Part shown: one piece after another, positions 43,546 to 52,736 of the stretch
Position numbering within the stretch: position 1 is the stretch's first letter
How the letters are laid out: every line of letters starts with the position of its first letter
Source of the DNA: Rhizorhapis sp. SPR117
GTDB lineage: Bacteria > Pseudomonadota > Alphaproteobacteria > Sphingomonadales > Sphingomonadaceae
Assembly (NCBI RefSeq): GCF_021742065.1
Contig: NZ_JAKKIE010000001.1
Location: forward strand, 1 to 64,000
Direction of reading: 5' to 3'
Length of the DNA: 64,000 bases
Translations under genes and position numbers: made by a program
The notes under the pieces: model-generated
What the model was told of the DNA's origin: nothing
The model's input: the letters and a program-made list of their open reading frames with translations, nothing else
Database searches by the model: none

Positions 43546-44445
43546 ATGACCGAGGGCACTTTCCCCAGGCGCATGGCCTTGGCCACCGACCTTAGCCATC
43601 GCTGCGACCGCGCGCTCGACCGTGCCCTGCTCGTCGCCAGGGCGTGGCAGGCCGAACTCACCGTCATTCACGCACTCGCTCCGCCTGAGACTATGACCCT
43701 GTTCGGGAGCCTGCGCGATCTGCCGTCCTGGCGGCGGCCGCCCGACCCGGTCCGCAAGGCCCGCGACCGCATCTACAGGGATCTGGTGCGCGAGGATCCG
43801 CACGTCGACATCGCCGTCCATGTCGAAACCGGCTCGCCGGCCGAGGTCGTCCTCGAGGCAGCCCGGGAATCCCATGCCGAACTGATCGTCACCGGCGTCG
43901 CCCGCGACGAACTGCTGGCGCGGATGTTTCTTGGCGACACGGTCGACCAGCTGATCCGCAAGTCTCCTGTCCCGGTCCTCATTGTTCGCGACCGCGCCTT
44001 CGAACCTTATCACACCATGCTCGTCGCGACGGATTTTTCGGAATCCTCCCGCGTTGCGCTCGAAACAGCCATCCGGTTTTTCCCGGATACAGGCCTCTCG
44101 CTTTTTCACGCTTATGACGTGCCCTTTGCCGGCTATCTTGGCCGCGCAGAGGTCGAAAAGCAGTTCGAAGGATATGGCAAGGACGCGGCCGACAAGTTCC
44201 TGGCCGAAGCCGGGCTCACGCCCGACGCCGCCCGCAAGGTCAGCCACATGATTGAACATGGCGTGCCCGAGGCGCTGTTGCGGGACTATGCCGAGAACTC
44301 CCGGCGCCATCTCACTGTGGTGGGCACCCATGGCGGCGGCATGGTCTATGAAACCCTGATCGGCAGCACGGCGCGCAAGATCATCGATGCGGTGCCCGGC
44401 GACGTGCTTCTCGTACCCGATCCCGCCAAGCGCAAGGCAGACTGA
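43546..44445 (+). CDS. Universal stress protein, tandem Usp domains (divergent copy)
   Basis: A 299-residue double Usp protein of a different subtype from the other three. First half RRMALATDLSHRCDRALDRALLVARAWQAELTVIH ... VTGVARDELLARMFLGDTVDQLIRKSPVPVLIV; second half YHTMLVATDFSESSRVALETAIRFF ... VVGTHGGGMVYETLIGSTARKIIDAVPGDVLLV. It begins 11 bases after the ATPase gene with AGGAGG and ends 6 bases before the antiporter gene. The G-x-H-G-G-G loop is a plausible ATP-binding variant. Role: survival under stress, possibly linked to ion balance. Confidence 0.9.
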   Translation: MTEGTFPRRMALATDLSHRCDRALDRALLVARAWQAELTVIHALAPPETMTLFGSLRDLPSWRRPPDPVRKARDRIYRDLVREDPHVDIAVHVETGSPAEVVLEAARESHAELIVTGVARDELLARMFLGDTVDQLIRKSPVPVLIVRDRAFEPYHTMLVATDFSESSRVALETAIRFFPDTGLSLFHAYDVPFAGYLGRAEVEKQFEGYGKDAADKFLAEAGLTPDAARKVSHMIEHGVPEALLRDYAENSRRHLTVVGTHGGGMVYETLIGSTARKIIDAVPGDVLLVPDPAKRKAD

Positions 44446-44451
44446 TCTTCG

Positions 44452-45420
44452 ATGACTCATGCGATCGTCTGGATTAGCGTCGGGCTTGCCGCGTTGATCG
44501 CCGGCGCCGAACTGCTCGTAAGAGGCGGCGCGGCACTGGCAGCGCGCCTTGGCATTTCCCCCCTGCTGATCGGTCTTACCGTGGTTGCGCTTGGAACGAG
44601 CACGCCGGAGCTGGCCGTCGGCATCGAGGCCGCCATTCAGGGCAACGGCTCACTTGCGATCGGGAACATCGCCGGCACCAATACCGTCAACATCCTCCTT
44701 ATCCTTGGCCTGAGCGCTGCGCTGCAACCGCTGGCGATCCAGATGCAGACCCTGCGTCTAGAGCTCCCCGCGATCGTCATTGCCGCGGCCACGCTGCTCG
44801 CCTTTGCTTGGGACGGCACGCTGTCGCGGCTGGAGGGCCTCGTGCTCGTCACCATGGGCGTGATATTCACGCTGGCGGTCATCCGCGCGGCCCGGCGAGA
44901 GAGCCTTAAGGTCAAGCTGGAGTTCGCCCGTGAGTTCGGGCCCCGGCGCCTCGCCAACCGTCAGGCGGCGACCGAGATGCTGATGCTCGCGATTGGTCTC
45001 GTCATCATCGTTGTCGGCGCCGACTGGCTCGTCGAAGGTGCTGTCGATCTCGCACGTCTCTGGAATGTATCGGACGCCTTCATCGGCCTGACGATCGTTG
45101 CCATCGGTACCTCGGCACCCGAACTCGTGACCACGATCATATCGACGATCCGGGGTGAGCGTGACATCGCGATCGGCAATCTGATCGGCAGTAGCGTCTA
45201 CAATATCCTCGTGATTCTTGGGGTGACCTGCCTCATTCCGGCCGATGGTATCGATGTCAGCAGCCATCTCATCCGCATCGACATACCGGTCATGCTGGGA
45301 GTAGCGCTGCTCTGCATTCCGATTTTCGTCAGCAGCCGCAAGATTTCGCGGTTCGAGGGCGGCCTCTTCGTGAGCGCTTACGCAGCCTATCTCAGTTACC
45401 TGATCATACAGCGCACATGA
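44452..45420 (+). CDS. Calcium/sodium antiporter (CaCA family, YrbG-like)
   Basis: A 322-residue inner-membrane protein with about ten hydrophobic helices and the two inverted alpha repeats: LIGLTVVALGTSTPELAVGIEAAIQGNGSLAIGNIAGTNTVNILLILG and FIGLTIVAIGTSAPELVTTIISTIRGERDIAIGNLIGSSVYNILVILG. The GTS/APE/GN motifs are those of K-independent Na+/Ca2+ exchangers. It exports Ca2+ in exchange for Na+ or H+. It is six bases after a Usp gene and two genes after the P-type ATPase, so ion homeostasis is a shared theme of this operon. Confidence 0.92.
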   Translation: MTHAIVWISVGLAALIAGAELLVRGGAALAARLGISPLLIGLTVVALGTSTPELAVGIEAAIQGNGSLAIGNIAGTNTVNILLILGLSAALQPLAIQMQTLRLELPAIVIAAATLLAFAWDGTLSRLEGLVLVTMGVIFTLAVIRAARRESLKVKLEFAREFGPRRLANRQAATEMLMLAIGLVIIVVGADWLVEGAVDLARLWNVSDAFIGLTIVAIGTSAPELVTTIISTIRGERDIAIGNLIGSSVYNILVILGVTCLIPADGIDVSSHLIRIDIPVMLGVALLCIPIFVSSRKISRFEGGLFVSAYAAYLSYLIIQRT

Positions 45421-45473
45421 CATCCACCGCACCCAGCAAGTGAAGATTTTGATCAACCGAGAAGGAGGGAAAC

Positions 45474-46301
45474 ATGCTGAAAGACCTCGTCGCAATCGTC
45501 GACAATGGGGAGGAGGCCCGCGGCTTCATCAAGGACGCAACGGCGTTCGCCGCCGCACAGGAGGCGCATCTCGCAATATCCTTGATGATGGACATTTTCG
45601 ACAATGCCGCTGTGCTGCCACCCTTTGACTATTACCCGGTGATCCTGGATCGCATCGATGACGAAGCGAAGCGCCGCACGGAATCGGTGAAGGCCGCGGT
45701 GGAAGGCGCGCCGATCCCGGTCGAGATCCGTCCGGTCGCCGACACCCTTGCCTATCTCGGGGGAGCGTCACGTGTTGAAGGGCGCTATGCCGACCTCCTG
45801 CTGATCGGTGGCGCTTCCGCCTTCGAAAATCGGAAACTGCGCCGCCGGAGCCTGCAGGCCGCCGTTACCGGATCGGGCGGACCCGTCCTGGTCCTGCCCG
45901 ACCATGCAAAGCTGGAGCGCGTGGGGCGCGCCGTTCTGGGCTGGGATGCATCGAGCGAGGCGCGTCGCGCCGCGCGGGACCTTATTGACGTCGCGGATCC
46001 GGGCGCCGTCATCGACGTCGTCTGCGTGGATCCGGAACCCACCGCGGAAGGCCACGGACCCGCACCCGGCTCGGATATTGCCCGCCACCTTGCGCGCCAT
46101 GGATTCAAGGTCGACGTTCATGTGATCGCTTCAGCCGGCCGGCGCATCTCCGTGGCTCTTCAGGACTTCGCGAGAGATACCGGGGCGAATCTTCTCGCCA
46201 TCGGCGCCTTCGCCCATTCGCGGGTGCGCGACATCCTGCTGGGCGGCGTCACGCGCGACCTGATCGACGACGTCAGCCTTCCCGTCCTGATGTCGCGCTG
46301 A
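45474..46301 (+). CDS. Universal stress protein, tandem Usp domains (copy 3)
   Basis: A 275-residue double Usp protein closely similar to those at 34007 and 38453: LKDLVAIVDNGEEARGFIKDATAFAA at the start, AVLGWDASSEARRAARDLIDVADPGA mid-way, EGHGPAPGSDIARHLARHGFKV and IGAFAHSRVRDILLGGVTRDLI near the end. GAAGGAGG lies just upstream. The three paralogues imply duplication inside the island. Expected to be induced by starvation or low oxygen; direct function unknown. Confidence 0.9.
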   Translation: MLKDLVAIVDNGEEARGFIKDATAFAAAQEAHLAISLMMDIFDNAAVLPPFDYYPVILDRIDDEAKRRTESVKAAVEGAPIPVEIRPVADTLAYLGGASRVEGRYADLLLIGGASAFENRKLRRRSLQAAVTGSGGPVLVLPDHAKLERVGRAVLGWDASSEARRAARDLIDVADPGAVIDVVCVDPEPTAEGHGPAPGSDIARHLARHGFKVDVHVIASAGRRISVALQDFARDTGANLLAIGAFAHSRVRDILLGGVTRDLIDDVSLPVLMSR

Positions 46302-46412
46302 GGGCGGGCGGCGCAAAGCGTCCTTCTGGCCAAGGAGGGGGCGGCGGTGATGCGCTGGCTCCCTCCAAATTCCGGATTATCCAGCTTCCCTGTGCTGGCG
46401 CTGCATATCTCA

Positions 46413-46793
46413 TCATTCCATGGGCGCGAAACACTGCGCCATGGCCGCGTCATCCGACGAAGGCTTGCGGCATGGGTTGAGGTCATGAAGGAACGCGATG
46501 ATGTCCGTCACCTCCTGCGGCGTCAGGATAAAACGCGGCATATCACGGTGACCGACCTCAAGACCATTCAGGAACGCCGGTTGCAAAGCATCGACCGGAT
46601 ATTGCCTGTAGAGATTTCGCAACGGCGGTGCGAGCCGGTTGGGGCTCGCATTGGTTTCGCCGATGGAATGACAACTCGCGCATCGCCGCTCCGCCAGGTC
46701 GTGACCTCGAGACACCTCTCCCGCGCTCCCGGCAGCCGCAAAGGTGGCGGCCCCCGTCAGCAACAGGCTGATTGCAATGGCTTCCTTCCACAT
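46413..46793 (-). CDS. Small periplasmic c-type cytochrome
   Basis: A 126-residue monoheme cytochrome c. Signal peptide MWKEAIAISLLLTGAATFAAAGSAG, heme motif CASCHSIGETN near residue 38-42, and Met ligand in HRDMPRFILTPQEV near 85. The pattern RRCASCHSIG and P-x-L-x-P-P/L-N is that of the family of the cytochrome at 25124. The ribosome site is weak and the C-terminal 20 residues add two further cysteines. It is an isolated - strand gene after the ion-homeostasis cluster and would carry electrons in the periplasm. Confidence 0.85.
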   Translation of the reverse strand: MWKEAIAISLLLTGAATFAAAGSAGEVSRGHDLAERRCASCHSIGETNASPNRLAPPLRNLYRQYPVDALQPAFLNGLEVGHRDMPRFILTPQEVTDIIAFLHDLNPCRKPSSDDAAMAQCFAPME

Positions 46794-46955
46794 GCTGAAT
46801 CTACCCAGAAAGACAAGAACCTTGAAAAATCCCGATCCTGCCGCTCTTCAACCAAGGCGCGGGTGGGGTTCGGTCTCCCGCTCCCCTCGTTCGCCTCTTC
46901 ACAAGGCGCATGTGGAAGAAGGCCGGACGCAGCGCGACCGGCTCCTCTCGACCGA

Positions 46956-47198
46956 TCAGGCTGGCTGTGAAAGCGCTTCGGCGATCTGGTCCTTGATCGC
47001 CAGACGGCGCTTGCGGAGCTCGGTTTCACGATCCTGCGACGTCGGCTGAACGTTCGTTTCGACCACATGAATCTCGTCGTTCACTTCATCATAGGCGGCG
47101 AGCAGCTGCGCAAAGATCGGGTCCGAAACTTTCAGCGCGTGGATCTTGTCCATCTGGTCCGGGAACTCTTCGCCCAAGGTATGCGGTGTATTCGACAT
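46956..47198 (-). CDS. DUF465 (YdcH) family protein
   Basis: An 80-residue helical protein with the DUF465 pattern: FPDQMDKIHALKVSDPIFAQLLAAYDEVNDEIHVVET then LRKRRLAIKDQIAEALSQ. Members are small antiparallel helical hairpins; function is unknown. The longer than usual loop (NVQPTSQDRETE) fits the family. It lies on the - strand upstream of the cytochrome gene. On the + strand 60 bases before its start, TAAGTAGGTTCCC is a weak FixJ-box-like sequence in the wrong orientation. Confidence 0.85.
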   Translation of the reverse strand: MSNTPHTLGEEFPDQMDKIHALKVSDPIFAQLLAAYDEVNDEIHVVETNVQPTSQDRETELRKRRLAIKDQIAEALSQPA

Positions 47199-47322
47199 GT
47201 CTTACTCCGTTGGTTTCCACGCGAACGTAATAGAAGACACGCCAAGGCGCGCCCATAAGTAGGTTCCCTAATCCGTTCCAGGCCTGATCCGATTATCCCC
47301 GTCGCCGCGCCGCTAGGAAAAT

Positions 47323-48927
47323 CTAGCCGTTCTTCGCTTTCCGCTTGTCGCGATGGTCCTGGTACGAGCGAAGGACCTCCGACATCCGCGCGAGGGCTTC
47401 GCGCCGCGCCGAGGCGCTCTCGATACCCTGGAGCTCCTTTTTGAGGCGGATCGAGAAATCGGCGTAGTCATTCTGCCAGTCGCGCCCGACCGCGCCTTGC
47501 AGTTCGGGGTCGCCTGTCTTGAGGCGCCGCGCCGACGCGCGCGCAGGCAACGCATAGGTCTCGCCCAGTTGTGGGGCGATGATCGATGTCGCCGCCTCAT
47601 CCGCCTGCAGCAGTCGGCGGAACGTCTCGATCGACCCGGACTCGCCGTGGCTCAGGAAAAGACTGCCATCGATCGGCTGCCGCGCCTTGATCCATCGCTG
47701 AAGATCCTGCTGGTCGGCATGCGCCGAATAGGTGTCGATCCTGCGGATCTGGGCACGGACGGCGACGTCCTGCCCCCAGATCCGCACCCGGTTCGCGCCA
47801 TCGAGGATCGTGCGTCCCAGCGACCCCGCCGCCTGGAAGCCGACGAACAATATCGTCGACTCCCGCCGCCCCAGATTATGCCGCAGATGATGGCGAATGC
47901 GCCCGGCCTCGCACATCCCCGAAGCCGCCATGATGATTGCGCCGGACAGGCTGTTGAGCCGCATCGATTCCGTAGCGTTCAGGACATAGTGGAAGGACGG
48001 ATGATGAAAGATCTCGCCCGAACCCATGTCCTCGAGCTCGCCGGCATGCTTTGCAAACACCTCGGTCGCCCGCGTCGCCAGGGGAGAGTCGATGAATACC
48101 CGCGGATGCGCCAGACGGCCGGTGTTGATGAGCATGGCAATGTCGAGGAGCAACTCCTGCGTCCGCTCAAGCGCGAATACCGGGATGACGAGATTGCCGC
48201 CACGCGTCAACGCAGCCTTGATTTCGGCTTCCAGGAGCGTACGCCGCTGCTCGATCGTCAGATCCTCGCGGGCCCGGTCGCCATAAGTGCTTTCGCAGAT
48301 CACATGGTCAAGCCCCGCCGGTCCTTCGGGATCGGCGTGAAAGGCCTTGTGATCCGGGCCAAGGTCGCCGGAAAAGAGCAGGCGCGTTTCGCCAACCTGC
48401 ATCTCGACGGAAGTCGATCCGAGAATGTGGCCGGCATTCCACAACCGGGCCGTGAAGCCCCGCGCGGGCTGGAACCACTTGTTCAGCGCGACCGTCTCGA
48501 TCTGATCATAGGCCGCCTTGGAATCGGCCTCGGTATAGATCGGCTCGATCGGCTCCTCGTCCTTTCGATCCTTGCGGCGGTTACGCCGCTCCGCTTCGCT
48601 TTCCTGGATGCGCCCGGCGTCAGGCAGCATGTGGTAGAGAAGATCACGCGTTTGCGGCGTCGCATAGACCGGCCCCCTGAAGCCCTCGGCGACAAGCTTT
48701 GGCAATAGACCGCTATGGTCGATGTGTGCGTGCGTGAGGACGACCGCGGCGATCTTGCGTGCATCGAACGAGAACGGCTCGCGATTGAGCGTTTCGAGCG
48801 TCCGCGGTCCCTGGAACAGGCCGCAATCGATCAGGATCGCGCGGCCGTCATGTTCAAGCTCCATGCACGAGCCTGTGACTGTCCCCGCGGCGCCGTGGAA
48901 GGTGATCCTGGGCTCGTTATTCGTCAC
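47323..48927 (-). CDS. Metallo-beta-lactamase/beta-CASP RNase (CPSF/YsgH-like)
   Basis: A 534-residue beta-CASP nuclease. Metallo-beta-lactamase motifs: LTHAHIDHSGLLPKL (HxHxDH), GHILGSTS, FSGDLGPD; beta-CASP core NLVIPVFALERTQELL; and C-terminal RMMBL SAHADQQDLQRW plus LSHGESGSIETF. Such proteins cut RNA, like archaeal CPSF and bacterial RNase-J relatives; single-copy stand-alone versions occur in bacteria with no fixed role. Two metals are predicted by motif. It is a single - strand gene; the extra 80-residue tail is charged and helical. Confidence 0.9.
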   Translation of the reverse strand: MTNNEPRITFHGAAGTVTGSCMELEHDGRAILIDCGLFQGPRTLETLNREPFSFDARKIAAVVLTHAHIDHSGLLPKLVAEGFRGPVYATPQTRDLLYHMLPDAGRIQESEAERRNRRKDRKDEEPIEPIYTEADSKAAYDQIETVALNKWFQPARGFTARLWNAGHILGSTSVEMQVGETRLLFSGDLGPDHKAFHADPEGPAGLDHVICESTYGDRAREDLTIEQRRTLLEAEIKAALTRGGNLVIPVFALERTQELLLDIAMLINTGRLAHPRVFIDSPLATRATEVFAKHAGELEDMGSGEIFHHPSFHYVLNATESMRLNSLSGAIIMAASGMCEAGRIRHHLRHNLGRRESTILFVGFQAAGSLGRTILDGANRVRIWGQDVAVRAQIRRIDTYSAHADQQDLQRWIKARQPIDGSLFLSHGESGSIETFRRLLQADEAATSIIAPQLGETYALPARASARRLKTGDPELQGAVGRDWQNDYADFSIRLKKELQGIESASARREALARMSEVLRSYQDHRDKRKAKNG

Positions 48928-49380
48928 TGCACATGCTCCAAATTGGCGGGGTCCTGATCCGTGACACCTTAGTGACGCGCAATGCTCCCGCTATGAGAGA
49001 TTTTCCTTAGCGAACACCGACATGCACCTGCTGGATCGTTCATCAAAACGGAAAAACATCAGCACTTCTACCGTGGTATTAGAGGGTAGCAGCCAGATCC
49101 CCCTCGCATCGCCTCGTTCGCGGGGCCTCGCGTCTGCTGCAATAGCGCGATCGAGAAGCCCGGACAGTTCCAGAACGCAAGCAATCACGGATAGCGAGAC
49201 CAGTGTGATGATGGCGGAACGGACGAACGCATTTTGCGCCTTGAGAGGAGGGCCTGAACGACGCCAGGCATCAGCGGGATTGCGACGCCCGACAGGGCTA
49301 CCTTGGCATGCCGCACCGGCGGAACGAATTGGGGATATTGCGGATAGACTGGAATACATCCAGCCCGCTCAAATGGCGGG
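48928..49380. other. Intergenic region before the pfkB gene, no gene seen
   Basis: About 450 bases. A - strand frame at 48991-49359 contains a hydrophobic stretch (SAIITLVSLSVIACVLELSGLL) but lacks a plausible start, ribosome site or known domain, and reads as decayed or shadow sequence. It should hold divergent promoters for the beta-CASP and PfkB genes. Confidence 0.45.
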
Positions 49381-50313
49381 ATGACGAACATTGCCACGCT
49401 GACGCTGAACCCGACGATCGACGTCGCCTATGAAGTCGATCGCATGTTCCACACGCGCAAGATGCGGACCAAATCCGAATTCTACAGCCCAGGCGGCGGC
49501 GGTATCAACGTCGCTCGAGTCTTTGTTCGCCTCGGCGGCAATGCCCGAAGCTATTATATGGCGGGCGGTGCCACAGGCGATGCTCTCGACGGCCTGCTCG
49601 ACCTCCATCAGCTCGTCCACAATCGCATCTATATTGCGGGCCATACCCGCGTCGCATCCGCCGTGCTCGAGCTCGAAAGCGGCAAGGAATATCGTTTCGT
49701 TCCACCGGGGCCGACCATCCAGCCCGCCGAGTGGCAGGCCTGCCTTGACCAGCTTGAAACCGCGCAGTGCAATTTCATGGTGTTGAGCGGGTCGCTGCCG
49801 CCCGGCATGCCCGCCGATTTCTACGGTCAGGTCGTAGCGCTGATGCGCCGGCGCAATATTCCCGTCATCCTCGACAGTTCAGGACCGGGACTTAAGGGCG
49901 GCCTCGATGAAGGCGGCGTCTTTCTCGTGAAGCCCAGCATCGGCGAGTTGCGGCAATTGACCGGGCTCGAACTCGGCGATCCCGACGAAATCGCCCATGC
50001 GGCACTCGAAATCGTTCGATCCGGACAAGCCGCCCATGTCGCCGTGACCATGGGCCATGAAGGCGCGATCCTTGCCAGCGCCGCCGGACCGCTTTTCCTG
50101 CCAGCTGCCCCCATCGAGGCGAAAAGCGCGGTTGGTGCCGGTGACAGCTTCCTGTCCGCCATGCTGTTTGCGATCTCGATTGGCTGGGAGATGGGCGAAG
50201 CCTTCCGTTTCGGCATTGCCGCTGGCGCTGCCGCCGTGATGAGCCCGGGCCATGATCTCGCCAGGCCAAACGACATCGAACGCCTCTACCAACGGACGCC
50301 GCAAATACCCTGA
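49381..50313 (+). CDS. pfkB: PfkB-family 1-phosphofructokinase / 6-phosphofructokinase
   Basis: A 310-residue ribokinase-family sugar-phosphate kinase: TLTLNPTIDVAYEVDRM, SPGGGGINVARVFVRLGG, and AKSAVGAGDSFLSAMLFAI with the anion-hole GAGD and catalytic Asp near 255. The N-terminal pattern TLNPTIDV-N-A is that of FruK/PfkB enzymes. It would phosphorylate fructose 1- or 6-phosphate in the cytoplasm, or tagatose 6-phosphate. No phosphotransferase genes surround it, which favours a PfkB-type glycolytic role. Alternative starts are not suggested. Confidence 0.88.
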   Translation: MTNIATLTLNPTIDVAYEVDRMFHTRKMRTKSEFYSPGGGGINVARVFVRLGGNARSYYMAGGATGDALDGLLDLHQLVHNRIYIAGHTRVASAVLELESGKEYRFVPPGPTIQPAEWQACLDQLETAQCNFMVLSGSLPPGMPADFYGQVVALMRRRNIPVILDSSGPGLKGGLDEGGVFLVKPSIGELRQLTGLELGDPDEIAHAALEIVRSGQAAHVAVTMGHEGAILASAAGPLFLPAAPIEAKSAVGAGDSFLSAMLFAISIGWEMGEAFRFGIAAGAAAVMSPGHDLARPNDIERLYQRTPQIP

Positions 50314-50376
50314 GTGTTGCGAAGATCGGTATATCCCGCGCGACTGTCGGGGCGGTGAGAACGCGTCTTCACTGCC

Positions 50377-50685
50377 TCAGTGTTTGCGCACAAATTCGGC
50401 TCGTAAGACCAGGCCCTTGATACCCTCGTAGCGGCAGTCGATTTCCTGCGGATCGCCGGTCAGCCTGATCGCCTTGATCACGGTGCCCTTCCTCAGCGTC
50501 TGCCCGGCCCCCTTGACCTTCAAATCCTTGATCGTGATGACGCTGTCCCCGTCCGCGAGGATGTTCCCTGCCGAATCCAGGACCTCGACCAAGTCTGCTG
50601 CCGCGGCCTTCGCCGCAGCCTCGACGGCGGGGAGCCATTCGCCTGAAGCGTCATCATAGACATACTCGTCGTTTGCATCGCTCAT
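50377..50685 (-). CDS. PhnA-like (YjdM) protein
   Basis: A 102-residue acidic protein whose last 60 residues match the PhnA/YjdM C-terminal domain: VEVLDSAGNILADGDSVITIKDLKVKGAGQTLRKGTVIKAIRLTGDPQEIDCRYEGIKGLVLRAEFVRK. The usual N-terminal zinc ribbon is lacking; instead residues 1-30 are acidic and tyrosine-containing (MSDANDEYVYDDASGEWLP). Despite the name, PhnA-like proteins are not proven to metabolise phosphonates. The ATG at 50685 is supported by AAGGAA. It is 32 bases downstream of the SulP gene and may share its transcript. Confidence 0.85.
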   Translation of the reverse strand: MSDANDEYVYDDASGEWLPAVEAAAKAAAADLVEVLDSAGNILADGDSVITIKDLKVKGAGQTLRKGTVIKAIRLTGDPQEIDCRYEGIKGLVLRAEFVRKH

Positions 50686-50716
50686 CCTGGGTTCCTTCCG
50701 GATAATAGAGAGGTGA

Positions 50717-52420
50717 TCAATGGAGTGTCGGCGCCGTGGAGGCCGGCTCCACGGTGAGGGATGAAGCAAGCCGCACGGCATCCGCGAAATTCGCACTATG
50801 CAAAACCCGACTGCTCGAGGGGCCGAGCGATACCCTTTCGAGCATCTCCATCGGCTGCGCCGTCACGCCCGAAAGGATGACCCGGATGCCCAGCACTTCG
50901 GCATGGTCGACAATGTCGCCCATTGCCGCGACACCGCTTGCATCCAGCAACGGGACCCGGCGCATTCGCAGGATGATGATTTTGGGAGCGGACCCGATGC
51001 GCCTCAGCGTGTCCATGAGGTCGTTGGCGACCCCGAAAAAGATGGGACCGTCGATGCGGAACACCTCGACACCTGCCGGCAAGGCCGTGCGCTGGTCGAG
51101 TTCTTCCTCTTCGGCATCGGAGGCGGCGCCTTCGCTATCGCTCGCGATCTCGACGGTCCGGCTCATCCGCATCATGAACAGCAGCGATGCCAGCGTCACG
51201 CCGACCGCGATCGCCACCGTCAGGTCTATGAAAATCGTGAGTCCAAAAGTCAGCAACAGCAGGCTCCTGTCGCCATTCGGCATGCGCAGGAGCTGAAGGA
51301 AACGGTGGTGTTCGCTCATCCCCCAAGCCACCATGAACAGGATCGCCGCCAGGGCGGCCAGCGGTACGAAGGCCATGAGCTTCGAGGCGAACAGGATGAA
51401 CAGGAGCAGGAAGACGGCGTGCAGCATGCCGGCGATCGGCGTCACCGCGCCGGCGCGGATATTGGTCGCGGTCCGTGCAATGGCTCCGGTCGCGGGCAGC
51501 CCTCCGAAAACGGCCGAGGCCATGTTCGCGACACCCTGCCCGACGAGTTCCTGATTGGAGCGGTGCCGGGAACCGATCATGCCATCAGCCACAACGGCCG
51601 AGAGCAGCGCCTCGATCCCGGCGAGGAACGCTATGGTGAAGGCGGCCGGCGCCACCGCTTGCAGCCGGGCAAACGAGATCTCCGGCAGGGCAGGGGCGGG
51701 CAGGCCGGTGGGAAGCTCGGGGAAGCGCGATCCGATCGTCTCGACCGGGACATGCAGAAGGGCGACGATGGCGCTCGCCAGCACGACGGCGATAAGGAAG
51801 CCGGGGAGGCGCGGGGCCCATTTTCGCAGAGCGATGATGAGCGTGAGGGAGCCGGCGCCAATTGCAAGAGTGGCGAGCTGCAGGCTCCCCAGCGCGGAGA
51901 AATAGGCCGACCACTTGGGTATGAAGTCCGCGGGCACCGTTTTCATTGACAGGCCCAGGAAATCCTTCACCTGGCTTGAAGCGATGATCACCGCGATCCC
52001 GGCGGTAAAGCCGGTAACCACTGGCTGCGGGATGAAACGCACAAGGCTCCCGAGCCCGGAATAGCCCGCAACAATGAGCAGTACGCCCGCCATCAGCGTC
52101 GCCAGCAGGAGCCCGTCATAGCCATGCTGGGCGATCACGTTGAAGACGACGACGACGAACGCGCCTGTCGGCCCGCCCACCTGGACGCGCGAACCGCCAA
52201 GCGCCGAAATGAGGAACCCGGCGATGACGGCCGTGATCAATCCCTTGTCCGGGGTCGCGCCGCTCGCGATCGCCAAAGCCATGGCGAGGGGGAGGGCGAC
52301 GATCGCGACCGTCAGCCCCGCAATGCTGTCCCGCCGCAGCCGATCGAACGTATATCCCTCGCCGAGAACCGTTACCAGTTTCGGCGTGAACGCGGTCAGC
52401 CGCGCATCATATGGCTTCAT
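50717..52420 (-). CDS. SulP family inorganic anion transporter with STAS domain
   Basis: A 567-residue transporter: about 11-12 hydrophobic helices (LTVAIVALPLAMALAIASGATPDKGL, then GPTGAFVVVVFNVIA, ELVGQGVANMASAVFGGLPATGAIARTATN, family signature region) and a C-terminal STAS domain (PAGVEVFRIDGPIFFGVANDLMDTL). It would move sulfate, bicarbonate or similar anions at the inner membrane. Its start overlaps the stop of the XRE-type gene by 14 bases, so expression is probably coupled to that regulator. The PhnA-like gene follows. Confidence 0.92.
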   Translation of the reverse strand: MKPYDARLTAFTPKLVTVLGEGYTFDRLRRDSIAGLTVAIVALPLAMALAIASGATPDKGLITAVIAGFLISALGGSRVQVGGPTGAFVVVVFNVIAQHGYDGLLLATLMAGVLLIVAGYSGLGSLVRFIPQPVVTGFTAGIAVIIASSQVKDFLGLSMKTVPADFIPKWSAYFSALGSLQLATLAIGAGSLTLIIALRKWAPRLPGFLIAVVLASAIVALLHVPVETIGSRFPELPTGLPAPALPEISFARLQAVAPAAFTIAFLAGIEALLSAVVADGMIGSRHRSNQELVGQGVANMASAVFGGLPATGAIARTATNIRAGAVTPIAGMLHAVFLLLFILFASKLMAFVPLAALAAILFMVAWGMSEHHRFLQLLRMPNGDRSLLLLTFGLTIFIDLTVAIAVGVTLASLLFMMRMSRTVEIASDSEGAASDAEEEELDQRTALPAGVEVFRIDGPIFFGVANDLMDTLRRIGSAPKIIILRMRRVPLLDASGVAAMGDIVDHAEVLGIRVILSGVTAQPMEMLERVSLGPSSSRVLHSANFADAVRLASSLTVEPASTAPTLH

Positions 52421-52736
52421 TTTCGGCCTGCGGTTCGCCAGCCTGATCGTAGAGCATCGATGGCACGCGCTTCGGCTGACTTCCCGCTGCGGTATCCTTC
52501 AGCCGGACCCCGCGCCCGGCGCCGTTGCTGGTCGCATTCTCACCGATGATCTCGATTCCGGCGGTTTCCAGTGCGTTGATCACCTTCACCAGCGTATCGA
52601 CCACGCTGCGCACCTGCCCGTCCGACGCCTCCATTCTCTGGATCGTCGGAAGCGAGACGTTGGCCAGAGCAGCCAGTTGGCGTTGGTCGATACCGAGAAG
52701 AGCACGCGCCGCGCGCATTTGCTGTGATGTGATCAT
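52407..52736 (-). CDS. XRE-type helix-turn-helix regulator
   Basis: A 109-residue regulator with an XRE HTH in the first 60 residues (SQQMRAARALLGIDQRQLAALANVSLPTIQRMEASDG) and a VDTLVKVINALETAGIEIIGEN extension typical of short XRE regulators. The tail is basic and disordered. It overlaps the SulP transporter gene by 14 bases and probably controls this operon. The start at 52736 is chosen because homology begins there. An upstream frame is open to 52784 without a ribosome site. Confidence 0.85.
   Translation of the reverse strand: MITSQQMRAARALLGIDQRQLAALANVSLPTIQRMEASDGQVRSVVDTLVKVINALETAGIEIIGENATSNGAGRGVRLKDTAAGSQPKRVPSMLYDQAGEPQAENEAI

Noticed and set aside
47254..47274. TAAGTAGGTTCCC as a FixJ site
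   Set aside because: Orientation points away from the nearest gene start, so regulatory use is doubtful.
48991..49359. Possible membrane protein between the beta-CASP and PfkB genes
   Set aside because: A single hydrophobic stretch without start or family match.
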